Assembly: GCA_947498815.1 (NCBI GenBank)
Contig: CANMLU010000012.1
Coordinates: forward strand, 1-64,000
Length of the DNA stretch: 64,000 nt
Origin: an uncultured Aquimarina sp.
Lineage (GTDB): Bacteria; Bacteroidota; Bacteroidia; Flavobacteriales; Flavobacteriaceae
Reading direction: 5' to 3'
In this document: piece by piece, positions 27,382-36,480 of the stretch
Layout of the letters: each line of letters begins with the position of its first letter
Numbering within the stretch: position 1 is the first letter of the stretch
The notes under the pieces: model-generated
What the model was told of the DNA's origin: nothing
What the model saw: only the letters and a program-made list of their open reading frames with translations
Database searches by the model: none
Made by a program: the position numbers and the translations under genes

Positions 27382-27403
27382 TAATGTAGGTCTTTTGTTT
27401 ATT

Positions 27404-27432
27404 AAAAGGTTACCTGTAATGGGTAGCCTTTT
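27404..27432. terminator. Bidirectional terminator between convergent genes
   Basis: AAAAGG-T-TACC (27404-27414) pairs with GGTA-G-CCTTTT (27422-27432), with one T-G pair, and is followed by a T-run on the plus strand. It lies between the DUF5060 gene stop and the TPR gene stop. Confidence 0.75.
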
Positions 27433-27437
27433 TTTAT

Positions 27438-28607
27438 TTAGTTGCTGCTAGTATTGACTTCTATTTCTTTTTCAAGTTGTGCTATCCTTTTTTCTATAAT
27501 AGCATTGAAGTATTTTCCTTTTTTATCCTGACCAAACTTTTTGAGATACTCTTTGTAATACTTAAGTTTGATCTGTGGATCCTTATAATACGCATCTGCG
27601 AACATAGCTAATTGATATTGAGCTCTCCCATAATTTGGGTTTTCCTTTAAAGATAATTTGGAATATTGTATGGCCTTTTCCCATTTTTCCTGAAAGCGAT
27701 ATACCAATGCAATAGCCAGTAAGTCTTCTTCTATCGGTAGATCTTTTAATGTTAATGCAGCTTTATAATTTTCTAAGGCCTTATCAAATTTTTCTTCCTT
27801 TTGATAACAGTAAGCGAGCATAGAGTAGCGAGCTGGTATTTGATCATTATATTTTAAAGCTTCTTCATAATGTGTAATTGCTTTTTTAAATGCATAGGTT
27901 TGGCTATAACATAATCCTAATTTTGAATGTATGAACTCATTTTCATGATGAAGTGCAAGCAGTTTTTCAAAATAGGACAGAGCGGTATGATAATCTTTAC
28001 GGAGTAGAAAATTTTGTCCGAGAATACCAATAAGTTCAACATTCTCGGGATAGGAATGCAGGCCAAGGTTTGCCGTTTCCCACACCATTTCATAATTTCG
28101 TTTTTTAAGGTAGTATTTTGAAACCTCAAGGCAACTTTTTTGGTGCGTACTATCTATTTTAAAAGCTTTTTTAAAATAGGTTATCGCCGTAGTATCTTTG
28201 AGATGTTTCTTTGCTAAACCTAATTTATACTGAAAATTAGGATTCTTTGGATATTCAGAAACAAGAGTTGAATATACACTATCTGCCTTTTTAAACTTAC
28301 GAGTAGTCATTAATAATTTGGCATAGTCTAATTTTATTGAAGTCGAAGATGGATGTGCTACAATTACTTTTTCATAATATTTTAAAGCATCATTATGAGT
28401 GCCTTTGGATTTATGTGATTTTGCAATTTGAAGCAGTACATATTGATCTTTTGGATGTATATCCTCATATTTTTGGATAGCATTAGAATAATCACCCAAT
28501 TGATACAAACTATCTGCAATGGCCAAAGCCGAAGACTGTGCTTCGGCTCTGGCAGCTACCCCATAGACTAGTATTAAAAATAGCCTAAAACTCAAGTTAT
28601 TTTTCAT
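27438..28607 (-). CDS. Periplasmic TPR protein, last gene of the BlaI/M56 operon
   Basis: 389 residues with a signal peptide (about 1-24, ending AEAQ) and at least eight tetratricopeptide repeats (for example KYYEKVIVAHPSSTSIKLDYAKLL and HYEEALKYNDQIPARYSMLAYCY). No catalytic domain. The start overlaps the end of the upstream M56 gene by 11 bp, so they are translationally coupled. Likely a periplasmic scaffold or sensor partner of the M56 proteins; no direct evidence of ligand. Confidence 0.88.
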   Translation of the reverse strand: MKNNLSFRLFLILVYGVAARAEAQSSALAIADSLYQLGDYSNAIQKYEDIHPKDQYVLLQIAKSHKSKGTHNDALKYYEKVIVAHPSSTSIKLDYAKLLMTTRKFKKADSVYSTLVSEYPKNPNFQYKLGLAKKHLKDTTAITYFKKAFKIDSTHQKSCLEVSKYYLKKRNYEMVWETANLGLHSYPENVELIGILGQNFLLRKDYHTALSYFEKLLALHHENEFIHSKLGLCYSQTYAFKKAITHYEEALKYNDQIPARYSMLAYCYQKEEKFDKALENYKAALTLKDLPIEEDLLAIALVYRFQEKWEKAIQYSKLSLKENPNYGRAQYQLAMFADAYYKDPQIKLKYYKEYLKKFGQDKKGKYFNAIIEKRIAQLEKEIEVNTSSN

Positions 28608-30438
28608 TTTGCACTTTTAATATATAGACGTCACCATGGTATCTACCATTCATTTTATTAAAAAGCATTTCTCTTGCTTTGCTCAACTTATTATATTTTC
28701 CCAGATATACATAGAAATATCCATCTTTAGGGTTTTCAAACCCTTTTGCCGGAAGCCCAACATTATTAAGGTTTTTTAACATTTTTTCAAATCGAGATTT
28801 GCTTTTAAAGATATTTGTGATAAGATAATATCCAAATTCGATATCATGGTTAATGTCTTCAGGCAGAGTCTCAGTAAGGACAGGTTTTTCGGGTTTTTGA
28901 TCTTGAGGTTCTGTTTGTTTTTGTTCCTTGCTTACCGGGTTATAAAATACAATAGGTAAGGTATAGAGCACCACTACCTTTTCGCCATTCACCTCTCCAG
29001 GAATCATTGGTGGCAATAGTTCAATCACTCTTTTTGTCTCTGCTTTAAGCTCTGGTGCTGATGCTCGAGTTTGGATGTTTTTAATTAATCCCGTTGTATC
29101 AATCTTAAAACGAACATAGATTCGATTCATATCGGGTTTTCCATACTTTCGTATTTCGGCAACATTAAAGTTGTTGTTTACAAAATCATTGATTTCCTTT
29201 GAAACACATTTCTTCATCTCAATATTATCGGTAATGTCTTTACAGGTTTGCGTTGTTGGAACTTTATCGATTTTATCAAAGGCAATTTCTTTTTTAGTAG
29301 AATCTGCAGAGGTTTTTTTGGATTTCTCTTGGATTAATTCTTGATTTTTTTCAACTATTTCTGGCTTGGTTTTTAATTCCTCTTTCGCAATAGATTCCTC
29401 TTTGAGAGATGTGCCAGACTCTTCGTCACTCTGCTCTATATCTTCTTCAAGTTTTTGAGTTAAAGTCTTATCTGCCCGAAACAATGATTCTTTTTCTTTG
29501 TCTCCTTCAAGTTTATCTTTTTTGAATGAAGTATCCATAACATCTGTAAGGCCACTTTCTTTCTCTGAAAATGAAGAGAAAACAATCATAACCAGTAGGA
29601 TGGGCAGTAATGCCAAATATTTAAATTTTACAATTGCTTTAGATTTGGATTTTTGCAACATTTGTATTCGTTTTTTAAGCAGTGATTGATTAAAAAATTG
29701 ATTGATAAATTGAATTTTTTCGGTATCAAAAACTGTATTTAATAATTGCTCATAGTATTTTTGTTTTCCTAGTACATTAATGCTTTTTGCATCCGCAATA
29801 AACTCGTGAAGTGTATTTAGCCTTGATTGGAATACATATACCAGTGGATTAAACCAGAACACTATTTTAAGGATTTCGAACCATAATAGATCGATAGAGT
29901 GTCTTTCTTGTAAGTGTACTATCTCATGGATAATGATTTGTTCTTTTTCATCAGGAGTGATTTGATCTCCAAGATAAATAGTGTTCCAAAAAGAAAAGGC
30001 ATCCTTGCTCTTTGGGATCGTAATCAAATTATAGCCGTCAATTTTGCCAAGAGTAGATTGTTTTCTTAACAAGTAAAGTTTTATGTTCTTTTGAATAAAG
30101 AATAGAAAAGCAACAATAATACCGGCCAGATACACTAATAATAGCCAGTTTATACTTTCTAAGAAGGGAGAAGTAATTATCGACTGAATTGTATCCTGAT
30201 TCTCAATTTGAATAGGCTCTTGCCCAACAATAACCGCTGGAAGGTTCACAACATATTCTTCTGGTATATTTTGTCTAATGCCATCTATTTTGATAAAAGG
30301 TAAAATAAGAGATAACAAAGAGGTACAAAGAAGATATGCTCGATTTAAGGAGAAAAAAGTATCTTTCTTATGAAATAAATCGTAAGCAACCAAAAACAGT
30401 AATTGAAAAATAACTATATATATTAAATACTGAATCAT
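28597..30438 (-). CDS. M56 (BlaR1-like) membrane protease with TonB-like and SPOR-like tail
   Basis: 613 residues. The N-terminal half is a BlaR1/MecR1-type M56 metalloprotease: transmembrane helices near 3-20, 32-50, 97-115 and 272-290, and zinc motif HEIVH at 171-175, with a later glutamate in HEFIADA. A charged linker (about 300-395) follows, then a TonB C-terminal-like domain (about 400-505, KYGKPDMNRIYVRFKIDTTG with a preceding CxxxxxxxxxxxC pair), then a SPOR-like C-terminus (about 530-613, FEKMLKNLNNVGLP). In BlaR1 systems the protease removes the BlaI repressor upon a signal. Here the sensor is not a penicillin-binding domain, so the signal differs. Second M56 gene of the operon. Confidence 0.9.
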   Translation of the reverse strand: MIQYLIYIVIFQLLFLVAYDLFHKKDTFFSLNRAYLLCTSLLSLILPFIKIDGIRQNIPEEYVVNLPAVIVGQEPIQIENQDTIQSIITSPFLESINWLLLVYLAGIIVAFLFFIQKNIKLYLLRKQSTLGKIDGYNLITIPKSKDAFSFWNTIYLGDQITPDEKEQIIIHEIVHLQERHSIDLLWFEILKIVFWFNPLVYVFQSRLNTLHEFIADAKSINVLGKQKYYEQLLNTVFDTEKIQFINQFFNQSLLKKRIQMLQKSKSKAIVKFKYLALLPILLVMIVFSSFSEKESGLTDVMDTSFKKDKLEGDKEKESLFRADKTLTQKLEEDIEQSDEESGTSLKEESIAKEELKTKPEIVEKNQELIQEKSKKTSADSTKKEIAFDKIDKVPTTQTCKDITDNIEMKKCVSKEINDFVNNNFNVAEIRKYGKPDMNRIYVRFKIDTTGLIKNIQTRASAPELKAETKRVIELLPPMIPGEVNGEKVVVLYTLPIVFYNPVSKEQKQTEPQDQKPEKPVLTETLPEDINHDIEFGYYLITNIFKSKSRFEKMLKNLNNVGLPAKGFENPKDGYFYVYLGKYNKLSKAREMLFNKMNGRYHGDVYILKVQNEK

Positions 30439-30485
30439 AATTTATTCGTTTTTAAATACTTTTTCTCCTTTTAAATCTCTAATCT

Positions 30486-32273
30486 TTAGTGTCTATGATC
30501 TTTGTCGGTCATATCAACTGTCATATTGTATGAGGGCACGTTTAATCCTCTTTTTGTAGTTATAGTGTTAAAGTCAAGAACATTTTTATCGATCTCTGTG
30601 GCTTTTTCGTTTTTAAAATAAGCCTTGCATACTCCGTCGACAGTTTTTTCGGTATAGTCCTCACCATATGCGATATGAAGTCGATAGGATCCCTCAGGAA
30701 TATTTCTGATAGAATATACTTGGTTTCTTTTCATATGTACTGTCCTGATATTTTTCTTGGTATCTTCTGAGATTATTTCGATAAGTATTTCAGAATTCTT
30801 CCCAGATGTTAATCTTAAGTAGTTGTCAAGTTTGTTATCGTACGCTGATGTTTTGTTAGGACAATTAGGTTCGGCATCTCGAGAAGCGGTAGGTAGTACA
30901 TCAGGTTCTGATGTTTTTACTTTTGCCGTAGTGTTATCAACCGGTTTTTTGTCTGTAGACTTTTCTCGTAAATCAACACTTAGGTTATACGAAGGTACAT
31001 TTAATCCTTGTTTTGTAGTTACCGTATTAAAGTCCAGAGTGTTTTCATTCACCTCTGTTCTTATTTCTTTTTTAAAGTATGCTTTGCAAACTCCATCAAC
31101 CGTTTTTTCGGCATAGTCCTCACCATAAGCTACATGGATTTTGTATTTGCCTTCGGGAATATTTCTGATAAATTGGGTGGTATTTGCCGTTATAAAAACG
31201 GTCCGCACTTTTTTTGAAGTCTCGCTAGAGATTACATCAATAATGACTTCGGTACTTTTTCCATTCCTTACTTTTACGTAATTGTCCAGCTTATTGTCGT
31301 ATTGCGAGTTTTGATTCGGGCACTTAGGCTCTCCACTTTTGGAAATTTTTGTAACATCTGCAATTTCATTACCCTGGGAGCGCTCAACCTGATCGTCGTT
31401 TGTCTCGTTTGACTCTTTGCCGCATGAAGTGTAGGCGAGTATCCCTGTCATTACAGGAATTAATAGTAGGTATTTAAACTTGGCAATAGTTTTAGATTTG
31501 GTTTTTTGTAACATAAGTATTCGTTTTTTGATTAATGATTGATTAAAAAATTGATTGACGAATGTGATTTCCTGAGTTTGGAAAGTCGCATTTAGTAATT
31601 GTTCTATATAATTTCTTTTTCCTATGGTCGAGATCACAGCTGCGTCTGCAAGGTACTCATGTAGTATGGTGACCCGAGATTGATATATATAGATCATTGG
31701 ATTCCACCATAATGCTATTTTAAGGATTTCGAACCAAATTTGATCCAACGAATGCTTTTGTTCGACATGAACAAGCTCATGGATTAAGATTTGTTTTTTT
31801 TCTTCAGTACTTAATTTGTCACCAAGATAAATAGTGTTCCAAAATGAAAAGGCTTGAGCACTATTCGGAAGCGTAACTATTTTGTTGTTTTTCAATGTTG
31901 AGGTGAAAGAAAAAGAAGTCAAAATTTTAAGCTTGTAAAACTTAAGTATGAGGAGTAAAAAACTTAGTGCTGCTCCAATGCAATACAGAATTAACCACCA
32001 ATTTGTAGGATTTTCTGCGGGACCAGTAGTGCCTATTACCTCAAGACTTTCTGAAGACAAAGTAATTACTCTTTCTAGTTGATTTGCATAGACTTGAGAT
32101 GTTGGCGTACTTAAAGCTTGAATTTTTATAAAAGGAAATAGTAATGACAGAAGAGGTGTAATGATGAGGTACAATCTATTCCAGGTAAAAAAAGTATCCT
32201 TTTTATGAAATACATCATAAAGCACTATAAATAGTACTTGAAAAATCAAGGTCTGCAGAATATAATGAAACAT
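30486..32273 (-). CDS. M56 (BlaR1-like) membrane protease with tandem unknown domains
   Basis: 595 residues. M56 core with transmembrane helices near 3-20, 34-50, 93-111 and 268-285, and HELVH at 165-169 followed by HEYLADA. The C-terminal, probably periplasmic, half contains two copies (about 317-440 and 475-592) of a domain that starts CPN, continues YDNKLDNY, GKSTEVIIDVIS or GKNSEILIEIIS, IRNIPEG, AYGEDY, EKTVDGVCKAYFK and ends LNVPSYN. The repeated domain is not one I recognise and could be the signal-binding part. It starts 5 bp after the blaI-like stop. Paralogue of the next gene with a different sensor tail. Confidence 0.9.
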   Translation of the reverse strand: MFHYILQTLIFQVLFIVLYDVFHKKDTFFTWNRLYLIITPLLSLLFPFIKIQALSTPTSQVYANQLERVITLSSESLEVIGTTGPAENPTNWWLILYCIGAALSFLLLILKFYKLKILTSFSFTSTLKNNKIVTLPNSAQAFSFWNTIYLGDKLSTEEKKQILIHELVHVEQKHSLDQIWFEILKIALWWNPMIYIYQSRVTILHEYLADAAVISTIGKRNYIEQLLNATFQTQEITFVNQFFNQSLIKKRILMLQKTKSKTIAKFKYLLLIPVMTGILAYTSCGKESNETNDDQVERSQGNEIADVTKISKSGEPKCPNQNSQYDNKLDNYVKVRNGKSTEVIIDVISSETSKKVRTVFITANTTQFIRNIPEGKYKIHVAYGEDYAEKTVDGVCKAYFKKEIRTEVNENTLDFNTVTTKQGLNVPSYNLSVDLREKSTDKKPVDNTTAKVKTSEPDVLPTASRDAEPNCPNKTSAYDNKLDNYLRLTSGKNSEILIEIISEDTKKNIRTVHMKRNQVYSIRNIPEGSYRLHIAYGEDYTEKTVDGVCKAYFKNEKATEIDKNVLDFNTITTKRGLNVPSYNMTVDMTDKDHRH

Positions 32274-32278
32274 AATGA

Positions 32279-32638
32279 TTAGTTTTCTTTATCTAATTCT
32301 TTTAAAATTTGCTCAAGATCTTTAATATCCATATCATTCTTTTTTACAAAAAATGAGACCATATTTCTAAAAGATCCATTGAAATAATTATTCATTAGTT
32401 TGTTTAGAGATTGACTGCTATAATCCTCTTTTTTGACTAATGGAAAATAAATGTATCCTTTCCCTTCTTTACGATGAGAGACAAACTCTTTGTTTTCTAG
32501 AATCCTAATGATTGTTGAAATCGTATTATATGCAGGCTTGGGGTCCAGCATTTGTTCAATAATTGAAGCGACGTTACTTTCTTGTAACTTCCATAATATT
32601 TGCATTACTTCCTCTTCAGCTTTTGTGAGTTGTTTCAT
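32279..32638 (-). CDS. BlaI/MecI/CopY family transcriptional repressor
   Basis: 119-residue winged-helix repressor. The family start LTKAEEEVMQILWKLQESNVASIIEQM and the second block TISTIIRILENKEFVSHRKEGKGYIYFPLV are both clear. It is expected to bind as a dimer to dyads in its own promoter and to be cleaved when the M56 partner is activated. First gene of a four-gene operon (repressor, two M56 proteases, TPR protein). Three matching dyads lie 26-91 bp upstream of the start, and one abuts the -7 element TATATTTG (32696-32689). Confidence 0.95.
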   Translation of the reverse strand: MKQLTKAEEEVMQILWKLQESNVASIIEQMLDPKPAYNTISTIIRILENKEFVSHRKEGKGYIYFPLVKKEDYSSQSLNKLMNNYFNGSFRNMVSFFVKKNDMDIKDLEQILKELDKEN

Positions 32639-32663
32639 GAAAGTATAATTGTTTACGTTTTTG

Positions 32664-32729
32664 AACTAATTATTTAGTTCTATGGAAACAAATATAACTA
32701 AATATATAGTTTTAACTAACTTTTTAGTT
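32664..32729. promoter_or_regulatory. Triple operator AACTAA-N4-(T/A)TAGTT
   Basis: Three dyads: 32664-32679 (AACTAA-TTAT-TTAGTT), 32696-32711 (AACTAA-ATAT-ATAGTT) and 32714-32729 (AACTAA-CTTT-TTAGTT). Centres are 32 and 18 bp apart, near whole or half helical turns. The minus-strand -7 element TATATTTG at 32696-32689 sits between dyads 1 and 2 and touches dyad 2. Strong candidate for the BlaI-like repressor's autoregulatory operator. Confidence 0.72.
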
Positions 32730-32869
32730 AAAAAAATTAAGAGTAACCCAAAATCGAAAAACTTACCAGTCATTTATTCTCCGTTTGAGAGGTAAAGAAT
32801 GAAGCATTTAGCTTATTTCTAATTTACGTAACAAATTGGAAATATTATCGTCATATAAATAAAAAATGT

Positions 32870-33370
32870 ATGGATATAGCCCTTGTCATAATTGGCTTTC
32901 TGTTTTGTGTTTTGGGAATCATAGGTAGCTTTTTACCTGTATTGCCAGGGCCTTTTACTTCTTGGATTGGACTATTGATTCTTCATTTTACAGATGCTGT
33001 GCCGCAAAATTGGACTTTTCTGGGGATTACTTTGGGAGTGGCAATTTTGGTTTGGGTACTTGATTATATTGTTCCTGCTTTGGGAACGAAAAAATTTGGT
33101 GGCACAAAATACGGAATGATAGGGAGCTCTCTTGGTTTGATTATAGGTCTTATATTTATGGGTCCTTTGGGAATTATAATAGGCCCATTTGCAGGTGCTT
33201 TTATTGGTGAATTTATAAGAGATAGTAGTGAAACGTCAAAAGCGTTAAAGGCAGCCTTTGGATCATTTATAGGTTTTCTTGCGGGTACTTTTATTAAATT
33301 TATTGTGGCAGGGATATTTCTTTGGTTCTATTTTATTAAAGTTGGAGAGAGTTGGGGCGAATTGTTTTAG
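32870..33370 (+). CDS. DUF456 family membrane protein
   Basis: 166 residues with four to five transmembrane helices and the glycine-rich pattern of DUF456 (GIIGSFLPVLPGPFTSWIGLLILHF; FGGTKYGMIGSSLGLIIGLIFMGPLGIIIGPFAGAFIGE). Integral membrane protein of unknown function. Divergent from the blaI-like operon across about 230 bp. Confidence 0.92.
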   Translation: MDIALVIIGFLFCVLGIIGSFLPVLPGPFTSWIGLLILHFTDAVPQNWTFLGITLGVAILVWVLDYIVPALGTKKFGGTKYGMIGSSLGLIIGLIFMGPLGIIIGPFAGAFIGEFIRDSSETSKALKAAFGSFIGFLAGTFIKFIVAGIFLWFYFIKVGESWGELF

Positions 33371-33449
33371 AAGATAAATAGTAAGTTAATTGTAACATAT
33401 TGAATTTTAATCGGTTCTATAAATATAAACTCACAAAAATCATCAAATC

Positions 33450-35480
33450 ATGAAAACGCAATTTTTATTGGCACTGTTGGTGTTTACTCTACAATTTAGT
33501 ACAGCACAACTCAAAAAAGACAGCCTTCCTGGAAATCCCTCTCTGGTTTCATCAGAACAAGAACTCAAGGTTTTGGTAGATCAGGAAAAAGGAAACTTTA
33601 AGTATGCAGTGCAAGATTACTTTCAAAGACCAAAACAATCTTCTTTTAAATTCTCACCAAACGGAATGTATTTTTCTTACCGAGAAAAAGATAGTAATGG
33701 TAAAAGGCATGTATATGTTAAGAATACAGAAACAGAAGTGACAAAAAGGATCATTGAAGAAAAAGATGAGCTTATAAGATGGTATGGTTGGGCAAACAAT
33801 AATCGTATCATTTATGTTATGGATCAAGGCGGAAACGAAGATTATCATCTTTTTGGGGCAGATTTGGATGGATCAAACCAAAAGGATCTTACTCCTTTTA
33901 AAGGAGTTCGTGTTAATATTCAGGAGATTCTTAAAGAACAACCGGATTACATGATTATTACCATGAATAAGGACAATCCGCAAATATTTGAGCCCTATAA
34001 AATAAACATCAATACCGGAAAACTGGAAAAGTTATATGAAAATAAGGACATTAAAAACCCAATATCCGGATATGACTTTGATAAAGATGGTAATCTAAGA
34101 GCCTACAGTCAGCAGGAAAATGGCACGAATTATATACTGTACTATCGAATGTCAAAAGAAGAACCTTTTGAAAAAATCTTGACAACCACCTGGAAAGATA
34201 ATTTTTACATTATTGGTTTTGATTATACTACAGAATATCCACACGATGCTTTTGTGATGAGTAATTTGGATAATAATACTGATGAGATTATCCTGTATGA
34301 TTTAGCAAAAAAAGAAACCCTTAAAAAAGTATTTAGTAACCCTACATTTGATGTTGGCGGGATGAATAGATCTCGCAAGCGCGGTTATGAAACCGATTAC
34401 TATTATTATACAGGAGAAAAAAGTGTAACCATACCAGTTAGCGAAACATTTAAAAAACTATATAAAAAAGTTAAAGAGAAATTTGGAGATAAAGACGTGT
34501 CTATTGCCAACAAAACCGATGAAGAAGATAAGTATTTGTTGTATGTTGATAGTGACAAACTGTATGGAACGTATTACTTATATGATGCCAAGAAAGATAG
34601 CTTTAAAGAGATTATGAATCTAATGCCTCAATTAAGAGAAGAGGATATGGCAGAAATGCGTCCTATTAAATTTAAATCAAGAGATGGGTTGACATTATAT
34701 GGGTATTTAACGATACCCAAAGATGTGCAAAAAGGAAAAAAAATTCCTTTAATCGTAAATCCACATGGTGGACCTTATGGGCCGAGAGATTATTGGGGAT
34801 TTAATCCGGAAACACAGCTTTTTGCCAGTAGAGGTTATGCAACGCTTCAAATTAACTATAGAGGCTCTGGTGGATATGGAAAAGAATTTTTCTTGGCAGG
34901 GAGTAAGCAGATTGGCCGAAAAATGTTGGATGATCTTGAAGATGGTGTAAAGTACATAAAGTCACTGGGACTTGTTGATGAAAATCATATTGCTATTTAC
35001 GGAGGTAGTTATGGTGGATTGGCAACTTTGGGTAGCTTAGTCAAAACCCCCGATTTATATCAATGTGGAGTGGATTATGTTGGGGTTTCTAATTTGTTTA
35101 CCTTTTTCAAATCTTTTCCCCCATACTGGAAACCATATTTAGCACAAGTTTATGAGCAATGGTATGACGAGAATGATCCCGAAGATCAAAAGATAATGAA
35201 AGAGGTTTCACCGGCTTTAAATGTAGATAAAATTACAAAACCACTTTTTGTTATCCAAGGAGCAAACGATCCTCGTGTAAATATTAATGAGTCTGATCAA
35301 ATTGTAACTAATTTAAGAGAGAGAGGTTTTGATGTCCCGTATATGGTGAAATACGATGAAGGTCATGGTTTTGGACATGAAAAAAATCGTATTGAACTAT
35401 ATAAAAGTATGATGGGTTTTTTTGCTAAACACCTAAAATCTGATATTCCTACAGATACCGAAGCGTCATTTAAAAATTAA
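33450..35480 (+). CDS. S9 family serine peptidase (prolyl oligopeptidase type)
   Basis: 676-residue secreted peptidase with a signal peptide (about 1-19, ending FSTAQ), a beta-propeller region (about 50-380) that limits substrate size, and a C-terminal alpha/beta-hydrolase domain. The catalytic triad is visible: Ser520 in GGSYGG, Asp607 in QGANDPRVN and His639 in DEGHGF. The oxyanion-region motif NPHGGPYG is present. Likely cleaves oligopeptides or acylated peptides in the periplasm. A strong terminator follows 20 bp after the stop, so it is a single-gene unit. Confidence 0.95.
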   Translation: MKTQFLLALLVFTLQFSTAQLKKDSLPGNPSLVSSEQELKVLVDQEKGNFKYAVQDYFQRPKQSSFKFSPNGMYFSYREKDSNGKRHVYVKNTETEVTKRIIEEKDELIRWYGWANNNRIIYVMDQGGNEDYHLFGADLDGSNQKDLTPFKGVRVNIQEILKEQPDYMIITMNKDNPQIFEPYKININTGKLEKLYENKDIKNPISGYDFDKDGNLRAYSQQENGTNYILYYRMSKEEPFEKILTTTWKDNFYIIGFDYTTEYPHDAFVMSNLDNNTDEIILYDLAKKETLKKVFSNPTFDVGGMNRSRKRGYETDYYYYTGEKSVTIPVSETFKKLYKKVKEKFGDKDVSIANKTDEEDKYLLYVDSDKLYGTYYLYDAKKDSFKEIMNLMPQLREEDMAEMRPIKFKSRDGLTLYGYLTIPKDVQKGKKIPLIVNPHGGPYGPRDYWGFNPETQLFASRGYATLQINYRGSGGYGKEFFLAGSKQIGRKMLDDLEDGVKYIKSLGLVDENHIAIYGGSYGGLATLGSLVKTPDLYQCGVDYVGVSNLFTFFKSFPPYWKPYLAQVYEQWYDENDPEDQKIMKEVSPALNVDKITKPLFVIQGANDPRVNINESDQIVTNLRERGFDVPYMVKYDEGHGFGHEKNRIELYKSMMGFFAKHLKSDIPTDTEASFKN

Positions 35481-35500
35481 AATTACGAATTCATAGTATT

Positions 35501-35534
35501 AAAAACCCTGTTAAACAGTTAACAGGGTTTTTTT
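35501..35534 (+). terminator. Rho-independent terminator of the S9 peptidase gene
   Basis: AAAACCCTGTTAA pairs perfectly with TTAACAGGGTTTT around an ACAG loop and runs into T residues. Confidence 0.9.
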
Positions 35535-35767
35535 GATGTATGTAAATTTTTTATCGAGGACATCAATTAAAAAAGCACTTCCAAATTAATGCACTGTTTT
35601 GTAGTTGATTATTGAGAAAACTAAGACTCCTTTAGATTCTATTTTCGTAAATTACATTTCGAAAACTACAGCTATTGATTTAAGGTTATTATTGTTCAAG
35701 ACTTCAAGAATAAGAGACCTTATTATACTGGACACACGTTAAAGAAACCAAGTCAAACACAAACATC

Positions 35768-36139
35768 ATGATAGCAGAAAAGACATTATTCGAAAAAATA
35801 GGAGGAATGAATGCCGTGAATGCGGCCGTAGATATTTTTTATAAGAAAGTTTTGGATGACAACACTATAAATCACTTTTTTGTAAAAACTGATATGAAAT
35901 CTCAGGCAAGCAAACAAAAGGCCTTTTTGGCATATGTTTTTGGTGCCCCTTTGTCGTATACAGGAAAGAATATGAGAGACGCCCATGCGAGTATGAATCT
36001 TACAGAAGGTCATTTTAATGCGGTTGCCAAACATTTGGAGGCGACGCTTAAACAATTAAATGTAGGTCAAGACTTAATACATGAGGTTATGATAATTGTA
36101 GGGAGTGCCAAGGATGATGTGCTGGGTAACGAATTATGA
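35768..36139 (+). CDS. Group 1 truncated haemoglobin
   Basis: 123 residues, the normal length of trHbN-type globins. Recognisable features are LFEKIGGMNAVNAAVDIFYKKVLDD at the N-terminus, the YTGKNMRDAHASMNLTEGHFNAV stretch with the proximal haem ligand His73, and the C-terminal helix. Expected to bind oxygen or nitric oxide in the cytoplasm. Stand-alone gene; no nitrogen-oxide metabolism genes adjoin it. Confidence 0.95.
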   Translation: MIAEKTLFEKIGGMNAVNAAVDIFYKKVLDDNTINHFFVKTDMKSQASKQKAFLAYVFGAPLSYTGKNMRDAHASMNLTEGHFNAVAKHLEATLKQLNVGQDLIHEVMIIVGSAKDDVLGNEL

Positions 36140-36282
36140 GTGGAACGAGTACGTAAAAAGGTTTTAGTAGCCGCTTTAAATTAAAAAAAGCCTCTCCAAA
36201 TTTATATGGAAAAGCTTCTCATCGGTTTACTACTAAACCACTCACGCCAGGCGTGAGACAACACAACATTTTTAATTGCCAA

Positions 36283-36312
36283 AAAAAGCTTCAATGGTGG
36301 TTGAAGCTTTTA
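36283..36312 (-). terminator. Terminator downstream of tRNA-Asp
   Basis: AAAAGCTTCAA pairs perfectly with TTGAAGCTTTT around a 6-nt loop. On the minus strand the stem runs into seven T residues, 8 bp after the tRNA 3' end. Confidence 0.85.
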
Positions 36313-36320
36313 CAATTTTG

Positions 36321-36394
36321 CGGTCTGGACGGGACTCGAACCCGCGACCCCCTGCGTGACAGGCAGGTATTCTAACCAACTGAACTACCAGACC
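36321..36394 (-). tRNA. tRNA-Asp (GTC anticodon)
   Basis: The reverse complement folds as a 74-nt tRNA. Acceptor arm GGTCTGG pairs with CCAGACC, discriminator G; D arm with AGTTGGTTA; anticodon stem CCTGC/GCAGG with loop CTGTCAC giving anticodon GTC; T arm CGGGTTCGAGTCCCG. CCA is not encoded. Its own terminator follows. Confidence 0.97.
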
Positions 36395-36480
36395 AGCGTC
36401 TTATTGCGGATGCAAATATACAGCTCATTTTAATTCTCACAAATGTTTTTTCCACTTTTTTTTATTTAATAGTCTTAATA

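Larger units (their letters stand above)
36140..36480. other. Intergenic region with hairpins and tRNA-Asp
   Basis: Besides the tRNA it holds three stem-loops in a row: GGTTTA-CTAC-TAAACC (36224-36239), CTCACGCC-A-GGCGTGAG (36241-36257) and the tRNA terminator (36283-36312). A weaker stem near 36190-36219 could end the globin transcript. Confidence 0.6.

Noticed and set aside
28597-32638. Beta-lactam resistance regulon
   Set aside because: The repressor and M56 cores are BlaI/BlaR1-like, but no penicillin-binding sensor domain and no beta-lactamase gene are present.
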